Shown: positions 1 to 6,314 of the stretch, in pieces | Layout of the letters: every line of letters begins with the position of its first letter | Numbering within the stretch: position 1 is the first letter of the stretch | Source: Lachnospiraceae bacterium UBA1760 | GTDB taxonomy: Bacteria > Bacillota > Clostridia > Lachnospirales > Lachnospiraceae | DNA: 7,223 bases | Assembly: GCA_002314775.1 (NCBI GenBank) | Contig: DCHE01000007.1 | Coordinates: 1 to 7,223 of the forward strand | Reading direction: 5' to 3' | Translations under genes and position numbers: made by a program | The notes under the pieces: generated by a model | Database searches by the model: none | The model's input: the letters and a program-made list of their open reading frames with translations, nothing else | What the model was told of the DNA's origin: nothing

Positions 1-210
1 GGTCATGCTCATCGTGGTCATGATGATGATGCTCGTGGCCATGGTCGTGACAGCCACAGGTGCAGTTCTCATCATGCTCGTCATGGTCATGATGGTGATG
101 CTCGTGGTCATGCTCATCGTGATCATGATGGTGATGCTCGTGGTCATGGTCATGACAGCCACAGGTGCAGTTCTCATCATGCTCATCATGGTCATGATGA
201 TGGTGATGAT
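1..210 (-). repeat. 105-bp in-frame tandem repeat encoding His/Cys-rich metal-binding tail
   Basis: Positions 1-94 and 106-199 match in all but five places (17, 26, 39, 47 and 80 of the first copy), giving a 105-bp period, or 35 codons. Four of the five differences are silent; position 39 changes Gly270 against Asp235. Each protein unit consists of HHHHDHDEHDENCTCGCHDH followed by a short tail and a 12-residue half-unit HHHHDHDEHDHE. The array continues to the window edge, so total copy number is unknown. Confidence 0.92.
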
Positions 211-847
211 TAGAAACCTCCTCCTCAAGATTAAGCAGAGTCTCAGGAAGCTTTGAATGCTCCATAGCCTGAAGAATAATCTTGCCATCAATATCATCCC
301 AAGGTGTTGTTATAATGCTTGCATTTGCATTATGCTCCTTGATAAGTTCAACTGCTGTATAAAGCTTATCTTCCTTCACGTTCTGTGTACGGCTTAAGAT
401 AATAGCTCCAGCCGCCTCAATCTGATTATTAAAGAACTCACCAAAGTTCTTCATATACATCTTTGCCTTAGATACATCAACGACTGCTGTTGCACTGTTA
501 AGAACAACCTCAGTTCCAGCATCTACATTTTCAACAGCCTTGATAACATCAGAAAGCTTACCAACTCCAGATGGCTCAATGATGATTCTGTCAGGAGTAT
601 AATCATCAATAACCTGCTTTAAGGCAACGCCAAAATCACCTACCAGTGAGCAGCAGATACAGCCCTGATTCATCTCATTAATCTGAACACCAGAGTCCTT
701 GAGAAAGCCTCCATCAATTCCAATTTCACCGAACTCATTCTCGATAAGAACAAGCTTCTCATTCTCAAAACCCTCTTCTATAAGCTTCTTGATAAGAGTT
801 GTCTTTCCAGCTCCAAGAAAGCCTGAAATTATATCTATCTTTGTCAT
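1..847 (-). CDS. CobW/COG0523-family G3E GTPase with His/Cys-rich repeat, 3' end missing
   Basis: Predicted metal-handling GTPase (metallochaperone or metal-insertion type, cytoplasmic). The gene begins at ATG 847-845 and reads open for 282 codons to the window edge with no stop, so it is partial at its C-terminus. The start is supported by GGAGG at 857-861, 9 nt upstream. Visible motifs are Walker A GFLGAGKTTL (residues 9-18), ENEFGEIGID (36-45), the family metal motif GCICCS (62-67, C63-x-C65-C66) and IIIEPSGVG (88-96). The usual NKxD guanine-specificity motif appears as SRTQ in ILSRTQN (150-156). From residue 214 onward the chain is a metal-binding tail: 32 His in 69 residues, plus two copies of NCTCGCH (226-232 and 261-267). 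The usual CobW C-terminal domain would lie beyond the window. The family includes zinc, cobalt and other metal chaperones; which metal is used here cannot be read from the sequence. The GTPase assignment is firm, the metal role inferred. Confidence 0.93.
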   Translation of the reverse strand, partial: MTKIDIISGFLGAGKTTLIKKLIEEGFENEKLVLIENEFGEIGIDGGFLKDSGVQINEMNQGCICCSLVGDFGVALKQVIDDYTPDRIIIEPSGVGKLSDVIKAVENVDAGTEVVLNSATAVVDVSKAKMYMKNFGEFFNNQIEAAGAIILSRTQNVKEDKLYTAVELIKEHNANASIITTPWDDIDGKIILQAMEHSKLPETLLNLEEEVSNHHHHHDHDEHDENCTCGCHDHDHEHHHHDHDEHDHEHHHHDHDEHDENCTCGCHDHGHEHHHHDHDEHD

Positions 848-904
848 TTTACATTACCTCCATTCAATATGATATAAATGACAATTAATACTACTTAATT
901 ACTA

Positions 905-915
905 GTGTTAAACAC
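905..915. promoter_or_regulatory. 11-bp palindrome GTGTTAAACAC, candidate operator
   Basis: The sequence GTGTT-A-AACAC is a perfect palindrome around one central base. It lies just downstream of the candidate TATAAT (919-924) as read toward the GTPase gene, where a bound repressor would block transcription start. It does not match a consensus I can name with confidence, and AT-rich DNA yields short palindromes by chance. Confidence 0.3.
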
Positions 916-929
916 CACATTATATAATA

Positions 930-949
930 GCATTTTATTTCTAAAATGC
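930..949. repeat. Perfect 8-bp inverted repeat with 4-nt loop, weak terminator or operator
   Basis: GCATTTTA (930-937) and TAAAATGC (942-949) are perfectly complementary and separated by TTTC. In minus-strand RNA the loop reads GAAA, a stable GNRA tetraloop. The hairpin starts 38 nt beyond the ylmH stop codon and is followed by an AU-rich tract (UAUUAUAUAAU) rather than a clean U-run. It could therefore be a weak terminator for ylmH. It also lies immediately upstream of the candidate -10 of the GTPase gene, so an operator role is equally possible. Confidence 0.4.
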
Positions 950-987
950 AAATAAATCTTTATTTACAAAATCATCATAGCCATTTA

Positions 988-1737
988 TCAGGAATAAACC
1001 CGAACCAAAACATAAAGCCTCTCTTTTCTTGTCATTCCGCCTTCCTTTATGAAAATGAATTTACCATGTCCTCTCACGGAAACTATATCATTCTCCTTAA
1101 GTCTTCCACTGTTATTCTCATAAACTGCAGAATTGACATATACCTTCTTCTCCCTGAACAGATTTAAGGACTGTTCTCTCGAAAGATTAAAGAGCTTTGC
1201 AACAATTGCATCGATTCTGTTGTTCGAAACAATTATTTCCCTATCAACAAGATTCGGCCTTACATCTTCGGGCAGCTCATCAATTCTCTTAAGCCTAATG
1301 TGTGTATGCTTTACAAAAGATAGCTCAGAAATGATATAGTCCGAAATATCCTCCTTACAAATCAGATAAGCTGAATTCTCCTTAACCAGAATATCTCCAA
1401 GCTTCTCTCTCTTAATTCCAAGATTCATCAGCGCACCCAAAAAGTCCCTATGACCAAGCTCGTCAGAAAACTTCTTTTGAACCGGCTCAATCAGAAGAAT
1501 ATCCAGAGGAAAGCTAATATCATAGCCAAGCTCAGATGTGTCTCCGAAGCCCAGCATTTTTCGCTCTGCCTCCTCATATCCGCCTGATGAAAATACATTT
1601 TTTATATCTGTAACAGAAAGATATGCGTCAGATAACTCCTGAGGTGAGAGAAACTCTGTAAAGGTATACATATATTTTTCCCTTGCTCTGTCTGAAAGCT
1701 CATTTATTCTCTTTTTTAAAAATTCTTTATCACTCAT
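988..1737 (-). CDS. ylmH: YlmH-family S4-domain RNA-binding protein
   Basis: YlmH proteins bind the ribosome and, in Bacillus subtilis, take part in rescue of stalled 50S subunits (ribosome quality control); the gene is usually described beside cell-division genes. From the chosen start the protein has 249 residues. The family signature GHRDFLGALMNLGIKREK starts at residue 95, and an S4 RNA-binding domain covers about residues 174-223 (RIDAIVAKLFNLSREQ, then VYVN and the end VSVRGHGKF). The basic C-terminus GGMTRKERLYVLVRVYS is also typical. The reading frame extends upstream to an ATG at 1788, but that start lies inside a strong inverted repeat and would add 17 residues unlike the family. 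ATG 1737 gives the expected MSDKEFLKKR beginning, although only a weak GGGA precedes it. The gene lies 63 nt downstream of mscS. No sepF, ylmG or divIVA is seen next to it. Confidence 0.9.
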   Translation of the reverse strand: MSDKEFLKKRINELSDRAREKYMYTFTEFLSPQELSDAYLSVTDIKNVFSSGGYEEAERKMLGFGDTSELGYDISFPLDILLIEPVQKKFSDELGHRDFLGALMNLGIKREKLGDILVKENSAYLICKEDISDYIISELSFVKHTHIRLKRIDELPEDVRPNLVDREIIVSNNRIDAIVAKLFNLSREQSLNLFREKKVYVNSAVYENNSGRLKENDIVSVRGHGKFIFIKEGGMTRKERLYVLVRVYS

Positions 1738-1752
1738 ATTCCCAATTAAAGC

Positions 1753-1798
1753 TTTAGGACGTAAGCTGTTAATTATTATTAACCCCATACGTCCTAAA
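1753..1798 (-). other. Nested stem-loop between mscS and ylmH
   Basis: TTTAGGACGTA (1753-1763) is perfectly complementary to TACGTCCTAAA (1788-1798), an 11-bp outer stem. Inside it, GTTAAT (1768-1773) pairs with ATTAAC (1778-1783) across a TATT loop, with a 4x4 internal loop (AGCT opposite CCCA). In minus-strand RNA the structure starts 2 nt after the mscS stop and ends 15 nt before the ylmH ATG. There is no long U-run after it, only GCUUUAAUU, so it is a poor intrinsic terminator. An RNA-stability element or a leader structure controlling ylmH translation fits as well. Confidence 0.6.
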
Positions 1799-1800
1799 TA

Positions 1801-2682
1801 TTATTCTTTTATTTTTACTTCAAGCTGATTAAATGGAATTGTAATTCCATTATGATCAAAGGAATCCTTAACTGCCTCTGTCATCTCAAATTTTGCATTC
1901 CAGTAATCCTCTGTCTTTACCCAAAACCTCAGCTGCATCTCAATTGAGCTGTCTTTAAAGTCATTTACTATAACATTTACTGGTTCTTCCTGTAAAACAT
2001 ATCCTGATTCCTTAGCCATATTGCATAAGACTTCTCTTACCTTCTTCAGGTCAGACATATATGCAACTCCAAAAGATATTTCAACTCTTCTCTTAGCCTC
2101 TGCAGTAAGATTAATTATCGTGGCCTGTGACAGGGTTCCATTTGGAATAACAATCTTTTTGTTGTCGTAGGTAATAAGTGTTGTATAGAATATCTCTATC
2201 TTTTTCACTGTTCCCTCGCATTTTGAGGTATTATCAACTATGTAATCCCCAATGACAAAAGGCTTAAGAATAAGTATCAGAACTCCACCTGCCAGGTTAG
2301 AAAAGCTTCCCTGAAGTGCAAGTCCTATTGCAATACTCGCTGAACCAAGTACTGTTACAAGCGATGTAATCTGGAATCCAAGCATACCGATAGCCGCAAG
2401 ATAAAGTGTACAGTAAAGTATTATCTTTATCACAGAAATAAGGAAATGCTCGACCTCGAGGGAAATATTCTTTGATTTCTTAAAATACTTTTTTGCAAGC
2501 TTTAATATCAGGTTAATAACCTTTTTTCCTATATAGAGGAATAAAAGCGTGAGAAGTATTTCAACTCCCTTTTCAATCACCCAGTCAATAAACTGATTAA
2601 GCAAGTTTTTTAAAAAAGTTGAATCAGTATTTGCTGTATTGCTATCATTTATACTTGTAGCTGCGTCAGCTAATATAAACAT
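1801..2682 (-). CDS. mscS: MscS-type small-conductance mechanosensitive ion channel
   Basis: Membrane channel that opens under membrane tension to release solutes during hypo-osmotic shock; family members form heptamers. From ATG 2682 the protein has 293 residues, close to the 286 of E. coli MscS. After a short polar N-terminus there are three hydrophobic segments, at about residues 36-58, 78-101 and 106-140. The third holds the Gly/Ala-rich pore helix, GSASIAIGLALQGSFSNLAG (from residue 113), the most diagnostic part of the family, followed by LKPFVIGDYI. A beta domain with VIPNGTLSQATIINLT (from about 178) and an alpha/beta C-terminal domain follow. A GTG at 2697 in the same frame would add five residues but has no ribosome binding site, whereas GGAG sits 5 nt before ATG 2682. 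The gene lies 66 nt downstream of glgB, so it may be read through from it or have its own promoter; none is clear. Confidence 0.95.
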   Translation of the reverse strand: MFILADAATSINDSNTANTDSTFLKNLLNQFIDWVIEKGVEILLTLLFLYIGKKVINLILKLAKKYFKKSKNISLEVEHFLISVIKIILYCTLYLAAIGMLGFQITSLVTVLGSASIAIGLALQGSFSNLAGGVLILILKPFVIGDYIVDNTSKCEGTVKKIEIFYTTLITYDNKKIVIPNGTLSQATIINLTAEAKRRVEISFGVAYMSDLKKVREVLCNMAKESGYVLQEEPVNVIVNDFKDSSIEMQLRFWVKTEDYWNAKFEMTEAVKDSFDHNGITIPFNQLEVKIKE

Positions 2683-2685
2683 ATT

Positions 2686-2691
2686 ATCTCC
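2686..2691 (-). promoter_or_regulatory. Ribosome binding site GGAGAT fixing the mscS start
   Basis: On the minus strand GGAGAT (complement of 2686-2691) stands just upstream of ATG 2682. It lies inside the five-codon extension from the alternative GTG 2697, which has no purine-rich site before it. This decides for the shorter protein. Confidence 0.75.
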
Positions 2692-2705
2692 AATCACTAA
2701 TAAAC

Positions 2706-2749
2706 AAAGCTATTAATAAGCTAATTAATATGATTTACTATATAGCTTT
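2706..2749 (-). terminator. Imperfect stem-loop between glgB and mscS, possible weak terminator
   Basis: AAAGCTAT (2706-2713) is perfectly complementary to ATAGCTTT (2742-2749), whose last base overlaps the glgB stop codon. Inside the 28-nt loop, ATTAAT occurs twice (2712-2717 and 2724-2729) and can form a small second stem, though its first two bases overlap the outer arm. In minus-strand RNA the distal arm runs into AUAGCUUUGUUUAUUA, a U-rich but interrupted tail. The structure may attenuate transcription between glgB and mscS. The very AT-rich composition makes this a modest call. Confidence 0.35.
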
Positions 2750-4965
2750 TATTTTGTAGCCTTTTCCTGAATCTTCTTAAACACTGCAACTGATAGTGGA
2801 GATACATTTATTGAAATGTAATTCTCTCTTCCATCAACCTTTCCAGCCTTAGACTGTTTTGCAGTTTTATTGTTTCTTCCCTCACCACCGAACTTTATCT
2901 CATCACTTGAGAATACTTCCTTCCACTTGCCTTTTTCTGGAACTGCAAGCTTATAGTTTTTATGCTCAATCGGTGTAAAGTTACAGATTACAAGAAGAGT
3001 ATCCTTCTCATTTTTTCCATGTCTTTCAAAGGAAATGATGCTCTCATTTGCATTGTTACAATTAATCCACTTAAAGCCCTCTGGATCCGAATCCTTCTGA
3101 TAAAGAGCAGGCTCCTTAGCGTAGAACTCATTAAGCTTTTTAACATAGCTCTGCATATAAACATGAGCATCAAACTCAAAAAGTGACCAGTCAAGCTCAG
3201 CTGATTCATTGAACTCCATAAACTGAGCAAACTCCTGACCCATGAAAAGAAGCTTCTTTCCAGGGTGGAACATTGTATATCCGTAGGCTGTTCTTAAATT
3301 AGAAAACTTATCTTCATAGCCACCAGGCATCTTTGCAATCATTGAGCCCTTCTCATGAACAACCTCATCGTGCGAAAGAACAAGAACAAAATTCTCACTA
3401 TATGCGTATACCATGCTAAAAGTAAGATTATTATGGTGGTACTTTCTATAAAGTGGATCAAGCTTCATGTAGGAAAGGAAGTCATTCATCCATCCCATAT
3501 TCCACTTAAAGTCAAAACCAAGACCACCCTCCTCAAGGGCATGTGTCATAAGTGGCCATGCTGTAGATTCCTCAGCAATCATAGTAACACCCTTGAACTT
3601 TTCCTTCATAACCTTGTTCAGTTCCTTGATAAATGCAAGTGCTTCAAGGTTTTCATTGCCGCCGTACTGGTTTGGAACCCATTCTCCATTATCCCTGCCG
3701 TAATCAAGGTAAAGCATTGAAGCAACAGCGTCCATTCTGATTCCGTCTACATGGTACTTATCAGCCCAGTAAAGAGCGTTCGAAACAAGGAAGTTTCTTA
3801 CCTCATTTCTTGAATAGTTGAATATATATGTGCCCCAGTGTGGATGCTCACCCTTTCTAGGATCCTCATGCTCATAAAGAGCGGTTCCATCAAATCTTCC
3901 AAGACCATGATCATCCTTAGGAAAATGTGCTGGTACCCAGTCGATGATAACTCCAATTCCCTTCTTATGCATATAATCAACAAAATACATAAAGTCATCC
4001 GGATTACCATATCTCGAGGTTGGTGCATAATAACCTGTTACCTGATAGCCCCACGAAGGATCATATGGATGTTCCATAACTGGCATAAGCTCAACATAGT
4101 TATATCCCATAGCCTGTACATAATCAGCAAGCTTTACAGCGATTTCTCTGTAATTGTAAAACTCTCTTCCATCCTCAGGTCTCTTCCATGAACCAAGATG
4201 AACCTCATAAATATTAACAGGCTTCTCAGTAATACTTGTCTTTGCTCTGTCACTAATCCATTTTTTGTCATTCCAGGTGTAATCAAGATTTACAATTCTT
4301 GATGCATTTGCAGGTCTTACCTCACTTGAAAATGCATATGGGTCACTCTTCATCTGTACAGTGCCATTCTTTGAACGTACCTCGTATTTATAAATCTCAC
4401 CAAGATAGTCACCAGGAATAAAGAGTTCAAATATTCCTGAATAATCAATCTTTCTCATAGGATGTCTTCTGCCATCCCAGCTATTGAAATTACCAACGAC
4501 AGAGACTCTCTCAGCGTTTGGAGCCCAAACTGCAAAGAGTACACCCTTAACACCATCCACCGTCATAGGATGCGCGCCAAGCTTCTCATATATCTCATAA
4601 TGAATTCCTTCATTAAATCTGCTTACATCAATCGGATCAATTACTGATTCAAATACATAAGGATCAATATATGTTTCTTCATGTCCGTCTGTAAACTTAG
4701 CAATAACCTCATAATCAAAGGATTTCTTATTCTTTATTACTGTTGTAAAAAATCCTTCATATCTTTCAGATACAAGTGAATAAGTTTTATCCTCTTTAAC
4801 ATCTCTGATTTTAACTATCTTTGCATCCGGAAGAAATACATTTACAAATACATCATCGATGCATTCATGCATACCCAAAAGGTGATGCGGATTATCATGT
4901 CTAGTATTAACTAACGCATCAACCTCCATCCAGTTGATTGCGAATACCGCTTTCCTTTGTGCCAT
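2749..4965 (-). CDS. glgB: 1,4-alpha-glucan (glycogen) branching enzyme, GH13
   Basis: Transfers alpha-1,4-glucan segments to make alpha-1,6 branches in glycogen (EC 2.4.1.18), in the cytoplasm. The 738 residues are full length for GlgB. Domain order: an N-terminal module (about 20-110, with HDNPHHLLGMHE), a CBM48 module (about 140-225, GVLFAVWAPNAERVSVVGNF), the GH13 barrel (about 250-600) and a C-terminal beta domain. Barrel motifs are DWVPAHFPKDDHG (from 342), DGIRMDAV with nucleophile D412, MIAEEST with acid/base E465, and LSHDEVVH with transition-state D533. ATG 4965 is preceded by AAGGAAGG with a 7-nt gap. The gene lies 36 nt behind the DUF1015 gene and is probably co-transcribed with it. 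No glgC, glgD, glgA or glgP is in the window, so glgB is separate from any glycogen operon visible here. The segment at about residues 690-715 (GGEGRNNKTAKQSKAGKVDGRE) is a polar insertion-like loop near the end. Confidence 0.98.
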   Translation of the reverse strand: MAQRKAVFAINWMEVDALVNTRHDNPHHLLGMHECIDDVFVNVFLPDAKIVKIRDVKEDKTYSLVSERYEGFFTTVIKNKKSFDYEVIAKFTDGHEETYIDPYVFESVIDPIDVSRFNEGIHYEIYEKLGAHPMTVDGVKGVLFAVWAPNAERVSVVGNFNSWDGRRHPMRKIDYSGIFELFIPGDYLGEIYKYEVRSKNGTVQMKSDPYAFSSEVRPANASRIVNLDYTWNDKKWISDRAKTSITEKPVNIYEVHLGSWKRPEDGREFYNYREIAVKLADYVQAMGYNYVELMPVMEHPYDPSWGYQVTGYYAPTSRYGNPDDFMYFVDYMHKKGIGVIIDWVPAHFPKDDHGLGRFDGTALYEHEDPRKGEHPHWGTYIFNYSRNEVRNFLVSNALYWADKYHVDGIRMDAVASMLYLDYGRDNGEWVPNQYGGNENLEALAFIKELNKVMKEKFKGVTMIAEESTAWPLMTHALEEGGLGFDFKWNMGWMNDFLSYMKLDPLYRKYHHNNLTFSMVYAYSENFVLVLSHDEVVHEKGSMIAKMPGGYEDKFSNLRTAYGYTMFHPGKKLLFMGQEFAQFMEFNESAELDWSLFEFDAHVYMQSYVKKLNEFYAKEPALYQKDSDPEGFKWINCNNANESIISFERHGKNEKDTLLVICNFTPIEHKNYKLAVPEKGKWKEVFSSDEIKFGGEGRNNKTAKQSKAGKVDGRENYISINVSPLSVAVFKKIQEKATK

Positions 4966-5001
4966 ACTATTACCTTCCTTTTCTCGTTATATATAAATTA
5001 A

Positions 5002-6234
5002 TTAAATCTCATGAATGAATATGCCCGATCTAAGCTTTGGTTCAAACCAGGTAGACTTAGGAGGCATAAGTAAACCATTGTCAGCAACGCTAAACAGCTC
5101 ACCTATCGATGTAGGATACATTGAAAACGCAAGCTTCATATCACTATTAGCACGCTTTTCAAGCTCATCTAATCCTCTGATTCCACCAACAAAATCAATT
5201 CTCTTGTCAGTTCTTGGATCAATTATTCCAAGTACTGGTGAAAGCAGATTATCCTGTAAAAGTGAAACATCAAGTCCCTTTACCGGATCACTCGACATAT
5301 ACTCTTCCTTTATCTTTAGAACATACCACTTGTCATTGAGGTACATACCAAATTCTCCCTTAGCCTTTGGCATTACCTGTGTATCTGACTCGGTAACGTT
5401 AAATTTCTCATTAAGAATACTTAAAAAATCTTCTTCCGTGTGACCATTTAAGTCCTTTACAACTCTGTTGTATGGAAGAATCATAAGCTCATCATCCTGG
5501 AAAAGTACGGAGAGGAAATAATTGAATTCCTCAGTTCCGTCATAATCAGGCTTCTCACTGCGTCTCTTAAGACCAACCTTAACAGCTGAGGCTGCTCTAT
5601 GGTGTCCATCAGCAATATAAATACTGTCCATTCCATAAAAGGCCTCTGTTACTGCTTCTATATCCTTCTCCTCATCAATCACCCATACATTGTGAGTAAT
5701 TCCATCCTCAGAGGTGAAGCCGTAAAGCTTGTCAGTATTTTTAACTTTATCAATAACATTTTTCAATACATCATTATGTCTGTATGCCAGAAAAATAGGA
5801 CCTGTCTGGGCGCTCAGAGTATCAACGTGTCTGATTCTGTCTAACTCCTTTTCTTCACGGGTATTCTCATGCTTCTTAATTACATTATTAAGATAATCAT
5901 CGATAGAAGCACAGGCTACAATACCGTTCTGAGATCTTCCATCCATAATCAGCTCATAAATATAAAATGCATCCTTTTCAGACTGGATATAGCTTCCTTC
6001 CTCCTTCATAAGAAGAAGCATCTCCTTAGCCTTCTCGTAAACCTCTGGCTTATACATATCATAAGCCTCATCAAACTGTGTCTCTGGTCTGTCGATTCTA
6101 AGGAAGGTTAGATTGTCACCCTTAACCTTCTCATATGCTTCCTTTCTGTTATAAACATCATATGGAAGTGCTGCAATCTTATCCTCTAGTCCAGCCTTTG
6201 GTCTTATTGCCTTAAACGCCTTAACTACTGCCAT
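5002..6234 (-). CDS. DUF1015 family protein (COG4198) with DGHHR motif
   Basis: Conserved cytoplasmic protein of 410 residues, full length for the family, with no signal peptide or membrane segment. The family function is not established to my knowledge. Conserved segments are the N-terminal VKAFKAIRP...IAALPYDVYNRKEA (5-33), KHENTREEKELDR (121-133), the best-known motif YIADGHHRAASA (206-217), GGIRGLDELE (350-359) and the C-terminal MPPKSTWFEPKLRSG (390-404). A DGHHR motif also occurs in ParB/sulfiredoxin-fold free serine kinases such as SerK and SbnI. A phosphotransfer role on a small molecule is therefore a reasonable hypothesis, but nothing here proves it. ATG 6234 follows GAGGA at 6241-6245. 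The gene starts just after the terminator of the kinase gene and leads into glgB 36 nt later. I saw no clear promoter, so its own promoter probably overlaps the terminator or it relies on readthrough. Confidence 0.92.
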   Translation of the reverse strand: MAVVKAFKAIRPKAGLEDKIAALPYDVYNRKEAYEKVKGDNLTFLRIDRPETQFDEAYDMYKPEVYEKAKEMLLLMKEEGSYIQSEKDAFYIYELIMDGRSQNGIVACASIDDYLNNVIKKHENTREEKELDRIRHVDTLSAQTGPIFLAYRHNDVLKNVIDKVKNTDKLYGFTSEDGITHNVWVIDEEKDIEAVTEAFYGMDSIYIADGHHRAASAVKVGLKRRSEKPDYDGTEEFNYFLSVLFQDDELMILPYNRVVKDLNGHTEEDFLSILNEKFNVTESDTQVMPKAKGEFGMYLNDKWYVLKIKEEYMSSDPVKGLDVSLLQDNLLSPVLGIIDPRTDKRIDFVGGIRGLDELEKRANSDMKLAFSMYPTSIGELFSVADNGLLMPPKSTWFEPKLRSGIFIHEI

Positions 6235-6268
6235 TCTTTTTCCTCACTAATAATTAATTATCCAAGTT

Positions 6269-6310
6269 AAAAAATATAAGTGGCATACATCAATAAATGT
6301 AGCCACTTAT
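6269..6310 (-). terminator. Rho-independent terminator after the P-loop kinase gene
   Basis: Stem arms ATAAGTGGC (6276-6284) and GCCACTTAT (6302-6310) pair perfectly over 9 bp. An upper stem TACAT (6286-6290) with ATGTA (6297-6301) pairs after one bulged base (6285), and the loop is 6 nt. In minus-strand RNA the stem is followed by A and then six U residues (complement of 6269-6274). The stem begins 4 nt after the stop codon of the kinase gene, so this is where the asd-kinase transcript should end. Confidence 0.88.
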
Positions 6311-6314
6311 GATA

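Larger units (their letters stand above)
848..987 (-). promoter_or_regulatory. Intergenic leader of the CobW-type GTPase with candidate -10 box
   Basis: This 140-nt very AT-rich gap between ylmH and the GTPase gene is the longest gene-free stretch in the window. On the minus strand it holds a TATAAT hexamer (complement of 919-924), which could be a -10 box. No good TTGACA-like -35 lies 16-18 nt upstream, so the promoter is tentative. Two perfect inverted repeats flank the hexamer (905-915 and 930-949), an arrangement that would suit operator control. The ribosome binding site GGAGG lies at 857-861. Confidence 0.4.

Noticed and set aside
1..210. CRISPR-like or non-coding satellite repeat
   Set aside because: The repeat is tandem without spacers, keeps an open frame and changes mostly at silent positions, so it is coding.
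5..256. Plus-strand open frame rich in Met and Val at the left edge
   Set aside because: It is the antisense reading of the His/Asp-rich repeat of the CobW-type GTPase; the low-complexity Met/Val composition comes from reverse-complemented CAT, CAC and GAC codons.
946..1167. Plus-strand 73-residue open frame
   Set aside because: It overlaps ylmH on the opposite strand, has no ribosome binding site and resembles no family; ylmH is clearly the real gene.
3355..3720. Plus-strand 121-residue open frame inside glgB
   Set aside because: It is antisense to the catalytic barrel of glgB, whose motifs are intact in the minus frame.
5015..5443. Plus-strand 142-residue open frame inside the DUF1015 gene
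   Set aside because: It is a shadow of a full-length conserved gene on the minus strand, with no start signal or recognisable motif of its own.
6235..6314. Promoter for the DUF1015 gene
   Set aside because: Several AT-rich hexamers are present, but no pair with reasonable -35 and -10 matches and 16-18 nt spacing was found outside the terminator.
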